Shown here: positions 1 to 12,800 of the stretch, one piece after another
How the letters are laid out: each line of letters opens with the position of its first letter
How positions within the stretch are numbered: the first letter of the stretch is position 1
Position numbers and translations under genes: made by a program
The notes under the pieces: generated by a model
Seen by the model: only the letters and a program-made list of their open reading frames with translations
What the model was told of the DNA's origin: nothing
Database searches by the model: none
Origin: Cheiracanthium punctorium
Lineage: Eukaryota > Arthropoda > Arachnida > Araneae > Cheiracanthiidae
Reading direction: 5' to 3'
DNA: 64,000 nt
NCBI GenBank assembly: GCA_038373885.1
Contig: JAWZYV010012388.1
Coordinates: forward strand, 124,001-188,000

Positions 1-346
1 TCCCCAAGAAAGTGAGCCAAGCCGATCACTAAGTGAGCTCAAACAAAAATATTTCAGTCAAGTTCAAGACTGTCCTGTAGCCTCTCTTTTATAGGAACTC
101 CCTGAAATGGGGGTACTGTCAAAATTCTATATCCCTTTCCCAAGAGAGTACTTTCTTGATAGTTAGCCCTATAAACAAATAAACAAAAAATAACATAAAA
201 TGCATCCAAACTGCTTCATTCTAACCTTTATATTCATATTGCTTTAAAGGAAATCTGCCGCGAAAGTTTTTAGCCTGACAAGGGTGCCGCGAAATGCTTT
301 TGGCCTGACAAGGGTGCTGTGGGTAAAAAAAGTTTGGGAACCCCTG
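1..346. mobile_element. hAT-type MITE, right end
   Basis: Ends with AGTTTGGGAACCCCTG at 346, the reverse of the widespread hAT terminus CAGGGGTTCCCAAACT. Upstream are two near-copies of a GCCTGACAAGGGTGC motif at about 275-319. The left end is outside the window or unrecognisable. Confidence 0.55.
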
Positions 347-1141
347 TTTTAGATACATCAATGGATATTTAGTTCCAACAGACTAATGTTTTTAAAATTA
401 GAGAGTGAGTCAGGAATCAGCATAACTATATCGTAGGATGTATGTAGATATAGAATATATAAAAAAAAAATTAAAATGTGTTTTAATTCTTTACCCATTA
501 AAAGTATGTCAAGATGATTAATTTTAAGTGTTAAAAATAAGTTAAAAAATAATACTATGTAGGTGAAATGATCTTTGGTTTCATTTTCAAAAAGTTACTC
601 TTCTTAAATTTGTACATGACCTCCTTAGACGAACTTCGTTGATCAGAATTATTTTACTTTTAATGCAGAAAGATTATTTACAAAAAAAGCACAAATCTGT
701 ACCTTTTACACTGAGCTAGTTAATTGAAAACTGAATGCTGTGAATGTGAACATCAGTAAAATTAGAAATACAAATAGAGAACCCACTTTCGCATCCCTGT
801 TTTAAATTCAAGTTTTCATTATTTTCTATTATTATTGAGAAAGGATCAAGAAAACTTAACAGGGGATCCTAAATAGTTAGTCTTAAGCATCCCTATGACA
901 CACAAATTAAAGAAGCCAACAAAATCTCTGCATTATAAGTCCGACAAAAAGAAAATTTTAACAATAAAGTTTTATAGATAAATTAGTAATCATTTCTAAG
1001 ATAAAAATTAATTTAGTTTTAAAAGAAAATTAATAGTACTTGTTATCTGCCAGTGGTCAAAATTCGACCACAGAGCATTGAATGTTTTAATTTGAGCGCG
1101 AATAAAGTTCTTCTGTGAAAGAATCTGTCTCAAGATTCCAT
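347..1141. other. FBXO3 downstream intron sequence, nothing recognised
   Basis: AT-rich sequence with no exon, terminal repeat or hairpin that I can support. Confidence 0.4.
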
Positions 1142-1145
1142 ATAC

Positions 1146-1410
1146 AGTGGAACCTACTAAAGTGACTACCTTGACTAAGAGATCATCTGTCTATAGTGAC
1201 CACTTTTGTACAATATTTCACTTTACAACCACCACACTTTTCTGTGAAGACAGTGGTTTTGTAAAAAGTCTATCATATTTTGCTAAATGCAAAGGCAGCT
1301 CCAGCAAGTGGGTCATAGGGATCATCTCCCTCTACCGACCTTGGATTTCACACGTTCCCGTACGATTTCACACATTCAGTTTGCGTTTCGAACAATTTAG
1401 GCTAATCTAA
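1146..1410 (+). mobile_element. Possible pogo/Tigger-type terminus
   Basis: TATACAGTGGAACCTACTAA resembles the CAGTGGAACCTC terminus of pogo/Tigger elements and follows TA. No matching inverted end was found nearby. The open frame here has no recognisable protein similarity and probably reflects the repeat. Confidence 0.3.
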
Positions 1411-1799
1411 AAAGTCTAGTGGCCCCCTGCAAAAATTCAGCATGGAGCCATCCTCAGTTAAAGACTCATTATGTTCGGAGTTTTGAAGCCTTAAACCATC
1501 GAATGATTATACTCTACTTCCTGATACGTACCACTGACAATGTATAAAAATTTAAAAACTTGGTACCTCAACAAATTGGCACTTTTTTTGAATGAATTTC
1601 CTTGAGATTTATTTACTGTCATTGCAAATGCAGGTATATTTGGAAGTTGATTTTTTTTTAAAGGATATGGTAAAATAGTACCAGAATATTTTATAAGGGA
1701 AATTAAAATTATTTTATTGCCTGCGGTTCCAGTTCAAACTTTGCAATCAATAGTATTACAATATATAAACTTGATGTGCACTCTCGTTCCATTGACTAA

Positions 1800-1837
1800 T
1801 GATTCCTTTACAAAAAAAAAAAACACTAATTTTTAGT

Positions 1838-1871
<34 letters not shown>

Positions 1872-1882
1872 TAAAGGAATCA
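1800..1882. mobile_element. Hairpin MITE with 31-T loop
   Basis: TGATTCCTTTAC at 1800 and GTAAAGGAATCA ending at 1882 are perfect inverted repeats. They enclose a second A-run / T-run inverted pair around ACTAATTTTTAGT. Part of a compound with the next hairpin. Confidence 0.6.
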
Positions 1883-1898
1883 CTGGTGTTAAATGATA

Positions 1899-1969
1899 AA
1901 AATAAATAAAAACTTTCTGAAAAAACACACATTTTATGTGTGTTTTTTTACAAAGTTTTTATTTATTTT
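1899..1969. mobile_element. Hairpin MITE, AAATAAATAAAAACTTT type
   Basis: Inverted repeat AATAAATAAAAACTTT / AAAGTTTTTATTTATTT around ACACACATTTTATGTGTGT. A second copy in opposite orientation, including the adjoining CTGGTGTTAAA, occurs at 31435-31532. Confidence 0.65.
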
Positions 1970-3747
1970 AATGCTTCCTTTGTATTTAAGTTTCTGATTA
2001 GTGTAACAATGCAATTAACTTTCAATACTAATTTATGTGGTGCTAAACTATGGTATTTTTCGGTTAGGCCAGCGCAAATCCCACCAACTGTTTTTCCTGG
2101 AAAACGTTTAAAGACTACTTCTGGAACACTGTCATTCCCCAAAAGAAAGCCATAAATTTTAATCCGTATACAAAATAGTATTTATATACAAAATTCAATG
2201 GATACAAAAACATCAATATACTAAAAAGAAATGTGTATGCTTATTGGTTACATCATATGGAATTGGGGAAACCATGTGGAATTAAATTAAAATACGAAAT
2301 TAAATTAAACTTTCAAAATATAGAAAGGGATACACAGCTATGTAGTGGAAATCGCTTTAGGTTTGTAATCATTTGGCAGAGATCAAATTATTTCTCAATC
2401 TTTCACTTACTACCGGCTAACCAAAAAAAACACCAAATCCCTCACAGTCAAAGAATTCAAAAACTCTACTGGATAGTCATTGATTTCATTGTCTCATAGC
2501 AAATTATTTTATCGTAACTATGGTGATATGTTCTCTATTCAGCAGATATTCGATTTAGTCAGCATTAATAAAAGTTCAATCATCATTTTTAGGTTCTATT
2601 GTAACTGACTTCAATATGTAATCTGAGAGTATGTTTTTGGAAACATTTCCGTACACTTCAATAATGATGCTATTTTCATTCCCTGTTAACTGCTGAGGCA
2701 TTTCTCAATATTTTCAGGGAAAATTTGATTTAAGATACTGCGTGACGGGAGACAGAAGAAATTGTTGAATTGGCGTGTTTCTGTGAAGCGTCTCTTGGAT
2801 CGCAACCTTCCCTGTTCAGTTCGTTTTTCCACAGATTTAAAACATAGAATTTACAACACTTCACACACTTATCGACTGTCTAAAAAAAGTGGCCAAGCAC
2901 AGGGCTAAAGCGCATTTTAATCATTGCCATTTTACCAAACAGGGGAATAATTTCACTATTTGGAAATTTTCTTGTAATAATATAACCCTATAGTACTCCT
3001 GAAACTTTGTGTTGTTATTTCAAAGTTGACACAACAATGGAACCATCACTCAACTTGGCACGAAATACTGCCTGCCAAATTACTTCTATGATTTTTTACG
3101 GTTCATTAGCACATTACACAAAAATTTTAACATTCACACAAACAACTCCATACGAATTTTAACTGTGCCAAATTTTGCACTCAACCGTTCGCGCAATTTG
3201 CTGAAAAAGGGATACATAGGATTTCCTTAGGTATTTATATATACATAGATAACTGGACTAAAATTAGTATTCCTTAAAAAAGAAGATATCACAAAAAAAT
3301 GGAAAAGCTTCAGTTAAATAGAAAAAACAAAGGAGGAGTACAAAGAAATTAAACTTTTTTAAACTAAGTATTATTTGCAGATATATGTGATGATACTCGG
3401 GAATGCACTCTTGCCCTAAGTTATATCCAGTGACTAGGCTTTCTTTATTAGCAAAGAATATTTTTTTTTTCACCAATACACCTCAGCAAAGACCCAGAGA
3501 CCCATTAACAGCATAGATTTTCTGACACTCCACTAACTTATAAAATCACCTAAAATCCTCTAATATCTAAATCAAAGTTTTTTTTAGGTTAAAAATGGGC
3601 ACTGTTTGCCCATTTTAGATTAGCTGTACAACAAGCTATAACATTGAAGGATAATTCATTTTGCTGCCACTAAACTTTTTCTCTTACAGTGATAGTAAAT
3701 TTTAAAGAATTTTACCACATTAAGCAACTACTAAAGATACTACTTAC
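1970..3747. other. FBXO3 intron, nothing recognised
   Basis: No exon of the ApaG domain and no transposon terminus recognised. Short open frames at 1940-2499 and 3264-3476 have low-complexity composition and no family signature. Confidence 0.4.
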
Positions 3748-3870
3748 GTAATTCTGTATGTATGAAAAAATTTTGGAGGGTTAATTCGACTAATTTCTGG
3801 AAGAAAACAAGTAGATACAGAAACAGTAATAAAACCAGTTGTTTCTTCAGATGCAGGATCATGTAAAAAC
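3748..3870 (-). CDS. FBXO3: FBXO3 coding exon 8 (ApaG domain start)
   Basis: 123 bp, residues 262-302 plus two bases. Encodes ITVSVSTCFLPE and PPKFFHTYRI, the first strands of the ApaG (DUF525) domain. Acceptor ACTGTAG, donor GTAAGT. No further ApaG exon was recognised between 1 and 3747, so the next exon should lie left of this window. Confidence 0.93.
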
Positions 3871-6800
3871 CTACAGTTTTAATAAATCATTATAATTAAC
3901 ATAAACAGATAATGTTAAATGAAAATTCAAATTTAGTTACTTAATAAAATCATTTAAAATTTGAAAAATCAAGTAGACAAGAAACTCATATGGTAAGAAA
4001 GTCTATAGGTAACTAATAAGAAAGCTTTTAAATAAAATATCACCGTTAGAAAAAAAGGGGGAAGGAAGAAGCATACTAGTTTAAGAATTTAATTCTTAAT
4101 TGTTCTAGCAGCAATGAGTGTAACAAAAATATAAGATTTCAATCAATAACATGAGAGTAAGATTTTCTCACATAATCTTTTTGCCATTTCTCACATAATG
4201 TGCAGAAATTATCTTTGAAATTTTGTCTTTCTCACATACTGGATACTTTCTCACAAACAGTCAAAAATGAAACAAAATTAACAATTATTTAAAAAATATT
4301 TTGGAATGTTAAGAAAAATGTTAAATAGCTTTTACGTTAAAAGTAAAAAAAATAAAATAAAATAAAAAATTTAAAAAAAGATACAAGAGACTTAAAATAA
4401 TCATCATACCACTAAGAACAATCAGTCAAAAGGCAAATAGAACAGTTTAAAATACAAATCAATTTGTTACCATAACTGTGAATTCTTCAAAACTTTGAAT
4501 TAATAATAACTAGCTACTACTCGCGACTTCGTCCGTGTCGGCTTTAGAGTTAGGTCCCGAGAGAAATGAAGCATGTGTGAATAACACATATGTTTCAACA
4601 AAAGAAACTGCATTTAAATATTATTTGCTTTTTACTTATTTTAAATGAAGCATAATGCATGGTTTAGTAGTATACTTCTTTTAAAATAAGAGAGTATGCA
4701 GAGTTACTAAATTTAGATTTTTTTCAGGCATTTGGCGAATAGAGACAGTTACGACAGTATTTGCGAACTGTTTTGAGTGTTCTTGTAAAAGAAATATTTA
4801 TGCTATATGCATGAATTTTAGTCTATGTTAATCAGGAATAGTGCAGCTTTCTATTAGCAAAAAAGTTTTAGAATCGGTTCTATAGTTACAGAGATACCCA
4901 GAGAGCGTAATGTATTAGAATTATTTTGAGTGTTCCTGTAAAGGAACTATTTGTGTTACATGCATGAATTTTAGCCTATAATACTCAAGAATAGTGTAGC
5001 TTACTATCAGTGAAAAAAGTTTTGGTATCGGTTCAGTACTTACAGAGATACACATAGAGCGTAATGTAATTCTTATGAGTATTCCTGTAAAAGAACTATT
5101 TGTGACATATGCATAAAAGGTAGCCTATAACACTCAGGGTCCCACCAGTGTCTAAGAGATTCTGTTCTCAAAACTGGAAGGCTGGAGGTACCAGGTTCAA
5201 ACCCCGGTCGCGTCTGTTGACCTAGCACTCGCAGTTTTACGTGGTTTTCTCCAAAACCTCGCGTAAATACGGGCTAGGATCCCTTAGAAAGCTCCCCACA
5301 GAGGAATTCCCCATATAGGCCTAGGACCCTAGTGCAGTCAATCGGTCTTAATCCACAAACAATAATACTCAGGAATAGTGTAACTTTCAATCAGTGAAAA
5401 AAGTTTTAGAATTGGTTTAGTAGCGTTCAAACAGTTTTGTGTGATTCAGTCAAAAGCATCTAAACACACAAACGTAAACATTTATAAGCACTTACGTATT
5501 ATCCCAGCACTTAGGTATTATAGTCATTTAAGTTATAGTTATTTAAGCACTATTTATAGTTATATATATTAGTTATTTAAGCACTTACGTATTATAGTCA
5601 TTTCCTCCAAACTATTTTTTCGTCAAATGTGCTGACAAATTGTTGCCAATAGTATTCCAAACCATCAATAATTTCATGCGTCTGGCATTTATCTTGGGGG
5701 AAAATCACTTGTCTTGGCGGATCGCCATAATAATACGTAAGTACCTATTTATATTATTGGTAGGATTTGGAAATTTATGAACTTTAAGAAACACATTTGA
5801 ACATTTCTTTCTAATGCTTTTTAATTTGGCGTAAAATCAACATAATTCCCATACCATTTCATGTTTTTCAAATGCATGTGATCTGCAAATAGAATTTCTG
5901 CTTTATTTCAAAAGCATAAATCATTTTGTGCAGGCAATAAAACGGTTTTTAATTAATAATTAGAAATGTAATTAAAATTACAAAATTCTGAGCTTCAGGT
6001 GCACTTTACCAAAGTCATGGGCTTATATGCTCAAATTTTCAAAGCTCTGCTTTCTGTAGATTTGTCAGGAGAACATTCATTTTTATTATTATAGATAGAT
6101 AGATTTGGCATAAAACTGGCAAAATTTCCGTGGTATTTAATGTTTTTCAGATGCACGCACTTCTTCATTGAAGTAATAGCATTCTTGTTAGCTCAAAACA
6201 TGAATTATTTGATACGGCCAAAACTCGCCAAGCATGACAACGTAAAAAATGGATTTTAATTAATAATTAAAAAAGTAATTAAAATTTTAAAATTCTGATT
6301 CTCAGGTGCACATTATCGGACTCATGGGCTTATATATTCAAATTTTCAGAGTTCTGCGTGCAGTAGGTTTGTCTGGAGACCGCACACATACAGACAGACA
6401 GATTTACATTCATTTTTATTATTATAGATTAAGGGAACATACCCATACACCATGACCTATTTTTTAAGTTTTCTTTACCCCTCCCTCCCCTCGGTGACTA
6501 CTCTAGTATATGTCAAGACACCCTCCCCCACCTCCCCTTTAAGTTTTTACGTAGTATTGACAAGTATGATTTTTAATCATTTCGCAGGCAAAAAGTGAAT
6601 CAAATGAAAATAATTTCACTCTTATTCATCTTTATTAATACAGCGTTTATTGCATAAGACTACATGCATGCTTATAATTACTAGCAAATTAAATATTATG
6701 AAAAAGAAAAACTTACGTAAAAACATATTGCTACCGTAACTTAATTTACGAAAACAACAATTATTTTCTGTTTAATCACATGAATCAGTCTCACACGTCT

Positions 6801-9800
6801 TCGATAAATACATTCCCAGCATCAATCCACTCGGATACATCACTGATCACGGGGGCAATAGTATCAGGAGTTTCTTCAGACTTGGTCATTTCCTCTTCAT
6901 CGACGACCTTGACACCCAACCACTCCACTCTTTCTCCCATAACACACAAAACCTCATGTGGCCCGCTGGAGAGAATCCGCAGAGGTAGCAAGCGAGACAG
7001 ATTGTCCACTCTACCACCATGCAAATTTTTTCGATGGCTGTTCATCAGTGGTGGATTAATGCAAGTTTGTCATGGGGGGGGGGTTACTTTTTGGTGGGGG
7101 CGGTTAGTTTGAAGATTGACATATATATCCATTTTATGGAAGTAAAATAGGATCTTTTACATTAATTTCTTTTTTCTCAGGGGGGGGGCGACAGCCCCCT
7201 CCCCCTTAATCCACCCTTGCTGTTCATTGTTATTTTTGAGGCAAAATAAAGGCCACAAATTGAACAGGTGCTTCTGTTGATATCGTCTTTTACAGATGGA
7301 CAATAGGTATCGTAGGGAATTTCTTGACCCTGTGAGAAATCCGACTGTAATGTTATACATTGACACACAAGCAATGATGGAAAAATTTCCGACCCAACTT
7401 CATCTGGGCTTGGTATACGGAAAGGATTTTGTGACAACGGAAAAGGTACCAGCAGAAAGTGCGAGATTTCTTTTGGCGAAATCGACTACATAACAAAAAT
7501 CTAAGCCGCCCCCCCCCCGTTCTTGTGCCTCAGCATAGAGTTTTGAAGACCCCCCCCCTAAATGGGTCACGTAGTATGGGTACGTTCTCTTAATCCAGTC
7601 AGATAAGACAAACCAAACTACCCACAGAATTTATCAAGTTCACCTTTGGTTACTACTTATAACTCCATTAGCAAACATCACAGAAAATTGATGATCAAAT
7701 TTAGGCCAAGCAAAAAAATCTTGATGTTTGACTCTAGACAAAATAGAAAGAAAGGAAAAAAATTTTTTATTAAAACCAATAATTTCCCACAATTTTGAAA
7801 TACTGAGAAATAAGAGAGTGCAAAAATCAGGAAATGAAAAATAATATTTCAAATCTCAAGATTTCTGACAATGGAAAATTAAAACGACTGAATTATATAA
7901 AAAAAAAAAAAAAACAGAAAACAGAAGTTACTTTCAAACAAATAAAATTATGCAAAAACCATTATTAATAATAATAACAAATAATAAAACAGTTTAATCT
8001 TACCAGTGCCAGATCTAGGATATTTGGAGTTGGGGGAAAAAGCATATTGCCTCGTGGAGCACAGATTCCAAGGTATGGCAAAATTTTAAAACTGCTGCCC
8101 TCTGTCATCCTTCTCTGAGTTTCTTAAACAAGGCTATCCACAAATGATGTCACACTTGAAGGGAGAAGGGTGTTTGTGAAATTCTGTGAGTTTGGACAAG
8201 AGGGAAAGGGAGGGGGTAACAACCTGTGACATCACACTTTGTTTAAAAAAAAAAAAAAATTATAAAAAAAACACCTAATTTTAACAAAATTTAATTTAGT
8301 TTGTTAAAATTTAATTTTGAAGTTTTGAAATTACCAGAATTTGGGGTGTTTTTTTAAAAGAGTTAAAACAATTTTTACTTTTTTTTAGTAAGGTATTCAG
8401 GGTTGGTTTGGAGGATATGGTAAAGCAGAAATTCTGCACTTAAAAGGAAATTATGCCTACTAATGTTATTAAAGTACAGTTTAAAAATAAAACGCAATCT
8501 ATAACATAGTGTTTTGTTTCTAAATTGTAAGTATATACTGAAATAATATAGCATGACATGATAAGGATGGGAAAGGAATAGGTGGTAAAGTGTGGCACTT
8601 TGTGACAAAGGGGTATAAAAATGCTGAAGAAAAAATGTGACATCATTTTAAGGACAGCCCCCAGAAGTTGCTGCCCAGCCAGGGCAGGAACCTCAGCTCA
8701 ACACCTTCCCCTTTAGATATGACACCAGATCTTACAATCTACATTATGAATCATTTTGTGCAGTAGATTGTATTGTATGCAATTTTTATTTTTTATTGTT
8801 AATTACAAACTACTTCATGTAAATGACTGTTTTGTAATCACATACATTACAATGCAGTCAAACTTTTCTTTTCTTCTTCTTCTTTTTTTTTTAAATGCAG
8901 AAGTTAAAATAAAACTGATATTATATTGTATAAACAAACTGAAAGTGATAGCATATATTTTGAAAATAACTGAAAAAAAGAACTAGCAGCTAAGAACATT
9001 AAAAATTGTTATCAATGGTGAAACGTTTAAAACATAAAATGTAAACTTATTGTACGAAATAGAAAAACAAATAATTTCTCTTCCTTTCAAAAATTCACAA
9101 ATGATTTCATTTCATATATGATGTGTTTTTAAACTATTCGCTTATCTGGTAATTTATTTATTTTTACTTTTGTATTAAGGTTACACATTTCACTTATTCA
9201 AATTAATATTAACAAATTATTTAATTACCTAAAAGGTTGATCTTGTATGATCACATAATCATTATTTGCTAAATGGTTAGCATGTGCTGCAAGCCACTCT
9301 TGAAATGAATTACCTATTGAAAATAATATTTTGTATTTAAATTATAAATAATTACTTAATTTTTAAAAATGTGTAAATTCAAAAAATGCATTCATAAGGG
9401 AAATTATTGTGTCAGATTAATTGCTTGAAACGGAATAGCTGTTGACAGTATGAGGTCTAAGCCTGAGGATCTCTCAGCTTGCCATTTTTGGTGAAGCGAA
9501 CTAAATCCCAGAATCTCTCGGGCTCAACTTTTACCTCAAACATTATCTATGAATCTTCTAGATAGAAAAACTACACCAGGTGATTCAAAATAGATGTTAA
9601 AGTGATTATCTTTTGAACCATAAATGATCAAAACATACTTTCAATTGGAAAAGTTCATCAATACTAGGGGCTGTATAAATATTAAAATATGAAATTTAAT
9701 TTTTTTATGGTCCCCCCTTTCATATCACTTATTTATTTGGGAAAATGTTGCTCTGTGTCTAAGAAGGTAAATTTTAAAAAATCCCATGTCTCTAAGTGAA

Positions 9801-12800
9801 ATAGTTTAACGGGATATTTAATGTTAAAAATGACAACTTACACCACTTTACCTGCTATGTTGGTGTCCGTTTTCAGGCAAAAAAGTCTACTTTAGGGGAC
9901 CAACTATGAGTTGATAAAAGTAAAATAATGATCTCTTTGTTTTAAATGTATTCAAACACACGAAATTAACAGGTACAATTTTATCTGAACTTATAGGTAC
10001 TGTGTTATGAAATCATCGATACTTTAGTCTTTTAGGGCATTATCTACTAATTACATCATGCTTCTAGTGAAGTTTATTTCAAAATGTAATAGAGAATGAC
10101 AAAGTAATGGTGAGGGTTGATTTTCTCTAGAAACTGCCAAATATGCATTATAGAAAAATTCTAGTTAAAATAGGATTTGCAGTTCAAATGCAGATTTCAA
10201 ACAACCACTAATATAAATTCTATACCACATTCTATCTAGTCCACTAATATAAGTCAGTTGAAAAGTAATTTTACTCTTCTCACTTTTGACCCATCCCATA
10301 AGTGTTTGTCGGCAAATACTAAAATTTTTAGCTTGTGATATCTAGCTAACTATTTCACGTGGTATGTATTTTATTTACCTTCTTAGAGCAACATTTTCCC
10401 AAATATAAGTGACAGGAAAGGAGCGACCATATAAAAATTAAATTTTGTATTTTAATATGTATACAGCCCCTAGTAAAAATACAGCTTAACATGAAAGCTA
10501 CTCTTTACTTGACGAGCTTTTCTAATTGAAAGTATGTTTCGATTACTCATGGTTCAAAAGATAATCGGTTTAATATCTATTTTGAATCATCTGTATATAT
10601 ATATGACAATCCCAAACAGAATTAAGAACATGAGAAGATTATTAGTGTAACTTGGTAGACTTTTTGGATATTTCTAAGGGGGGCTTTAGCCCACCCTAAG
10701 GGCTTAATTTCCTATTCTTGCCATAAAAACTTAAACTTTTCAACAGCGCCAGTTATGCCAATGGAGAAGATTTGGAATTACCGCTATTTTTGAGCATTCA
10801 GTAGCCAAAGTAAATTTTACTAAATAATGTTACAAATAAAAGCTATTTTCAGGTTTATGTGCAACATTTGGGTAAGTTTGTAATTTTATGTTAAAAATAA
10901 TATTTTCTCATGTGGAACTTTTCATTTTTTTTTTTTAAATATGCTTTCTTCAATGATTTCTCATTAAATATCAAGATCGAAATATCTCAAGCCAGTATTA
11001 AAGGGGTTTCGTTTTAACTTTCATCATACATCCGAAAATCTATCAAATCTTTCAACAGCCACTTCAAAAATAACACAAGTGAAGAAGAGAGCTCAGTTGA
11101 GAGTGTATTGAGGGGTCAAGTGTTCAAATTATTTGAATACTTGAAACCTCAATTTTATTTTAATGAAAGTTTTGTAATAAGTTTGAATGCAATCTGCCAT
11201 ATGTTTTATGTAGCAAAAATTGGTTTGGCAAATTTAAATAGGCAAGAAAAGTAAAGAATATATATTTAATTATTTATTTAAATGCAATGATATGTTATAT
11301 TGATAATTATTATTCTTGCAACACTGTAAAACAAATACAAATTTGTGTACATTGCTTCAAATTGTTTGTTATTTTGTAAAGATGTGCTTTTTTTTTATAA
11401 CAAATGCTAAGACACATCTTTTTGTGTACTCAAAAAGCCAAGGTCTGATAAAGTTTCATTTTTGGTGAAACTTTCATGCTCAATCAGCAACAGCTGATGT
11501 CATTTTTCTGTCCAATCATTGTCTCTGCTTATTTTTTAGATATGATGTGAGGTTATGTGACTTTTAACGATAAATGTATCTGCATCCATGAGTCAGGAGC
11601 TTTTCATCATTTAACTTATCATTAAAGTCCTTGAGGGTTTTTTAAATTGTTAATTTGGGGTCCTGTCACTGCTCTGCTGTAAAATTTTGATCTAGGAATA
11701 AATTCAACTTTCCTGTGACTGCTGTCTCTGGTCTTGTCCTACTGCCCCAGACATTTCCCACACACACATATATTTATATATGTGGAAAATGATACTCCAG
11801 CATAGTACAATTAACATTTAATGAAAGTCTAGGTTAATATAATACAAATTAGACAACTTATTTACAGGTTAGAAGAGGAAGATTAAAAAAAAACGAGTTA
11901 GTTCTTTGGAACATCTATCATCACACACGTCAAATTTTCGTCTCAATCGTACGTCTCACTGTCTTGCTCTGGCGTGAAAAAAACAAATGGGGATTTCCCT
12001 AGCCTCGTTGCCATGGAAACCAATGTTGCTTGCAAGTGGTGGCATCTCTTGGGAAATCTGACATCTTGTGCGCTAAGATGAATTATGCTCGGTATATGAC
12101 TGGCAGGATAGAATGGCACTACATCCTCGGCCATCCTCGGGTGATCTGGTCTCCAGGTCACTGAAAAAAAGATACACAAAACAACAAAACAAACAAACAG
12201 CAAAGATACAAATTGAAAGTATCTGGGTTAACATCAAAAGGAAAAAAGTCAAAAAGACTTGTTTTTAAGTGCATAAGGTTATTTGGTAACTGTTGTCCAT
12301 TTCTTGAGATACTCAGCACAAGTAGAAGTACAATTGGGGCCTTCGTGGTATCCTTCTTTGATCACATCATAGGTGTTGCCATCTTTAACCTTGGTAATTT
12401 TGTATGGTCCCAGAAATTTGGTCTTTAACTTCAGATGCAGTCAAAATTGTGTTCTTTTTATGGCAACTAAGTCGCCAACTTCGGGTCATTCTATGTCAAA
12501 TCAACGAGGCTCACAACCTGACCCCCTCAGAATTCAATGAAATTTGGTATGATAGTTGTATCTATAGAGAAAAAAATTAATGTAAAATTTCTAGTCCATA
12601 TCACTTTTAGTTTTTGAAATATTTAATTTTAAAGTTTGTGAAATTAATGAAATTTTAGAAATTCTTGCACTATATACAGTTGGCTCCAATTTCTCTCCTA
12701 ATTATCATAGAAACTGCATTTAAGTGTCTATAGAAAGTAAACAGGTTGCCCTTTCTTATCATATGTAACATGATTATTTTTTAAAAAATTTTAATTTAAC

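Larger units (their letters stand above)
6433..7589. mobile_element. piggyBac-like element with TTAA duplication
   Basis: TTAA at 6429-6432 and 7590-7593 flank terminal inverted repeats GGGAACATACCCATAC and GAGAACGTACCCATAC. The TTAA target and terminal style point to piggyBac-like or another TTAA-using superfamily. It encodes a broken zinc-finger reading frame on the minus strand and holds a MITE at 7046-7219. No piggyBac transposase DDD motifs were recognised. Confidence 0.6.

Noticed and set aside
1..3747. A further ApaG exon of FBXO3
   Set aside because: Searched the minus strand for the expected downstream motifs of the domain and found none with splice borders; presumably beyond the left edge.
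7296..7493. Plus-strand frame inside the TTAA element
   Set aside because: Antisense to the minus-strand zinc-finger frame; no similarity of its own.
12483..12505. Target duplication of the fold-back
   Set aside because: Flanks at 12475-12482 and 15761-15768 show no convincing repeat, so no TSD is claimed.
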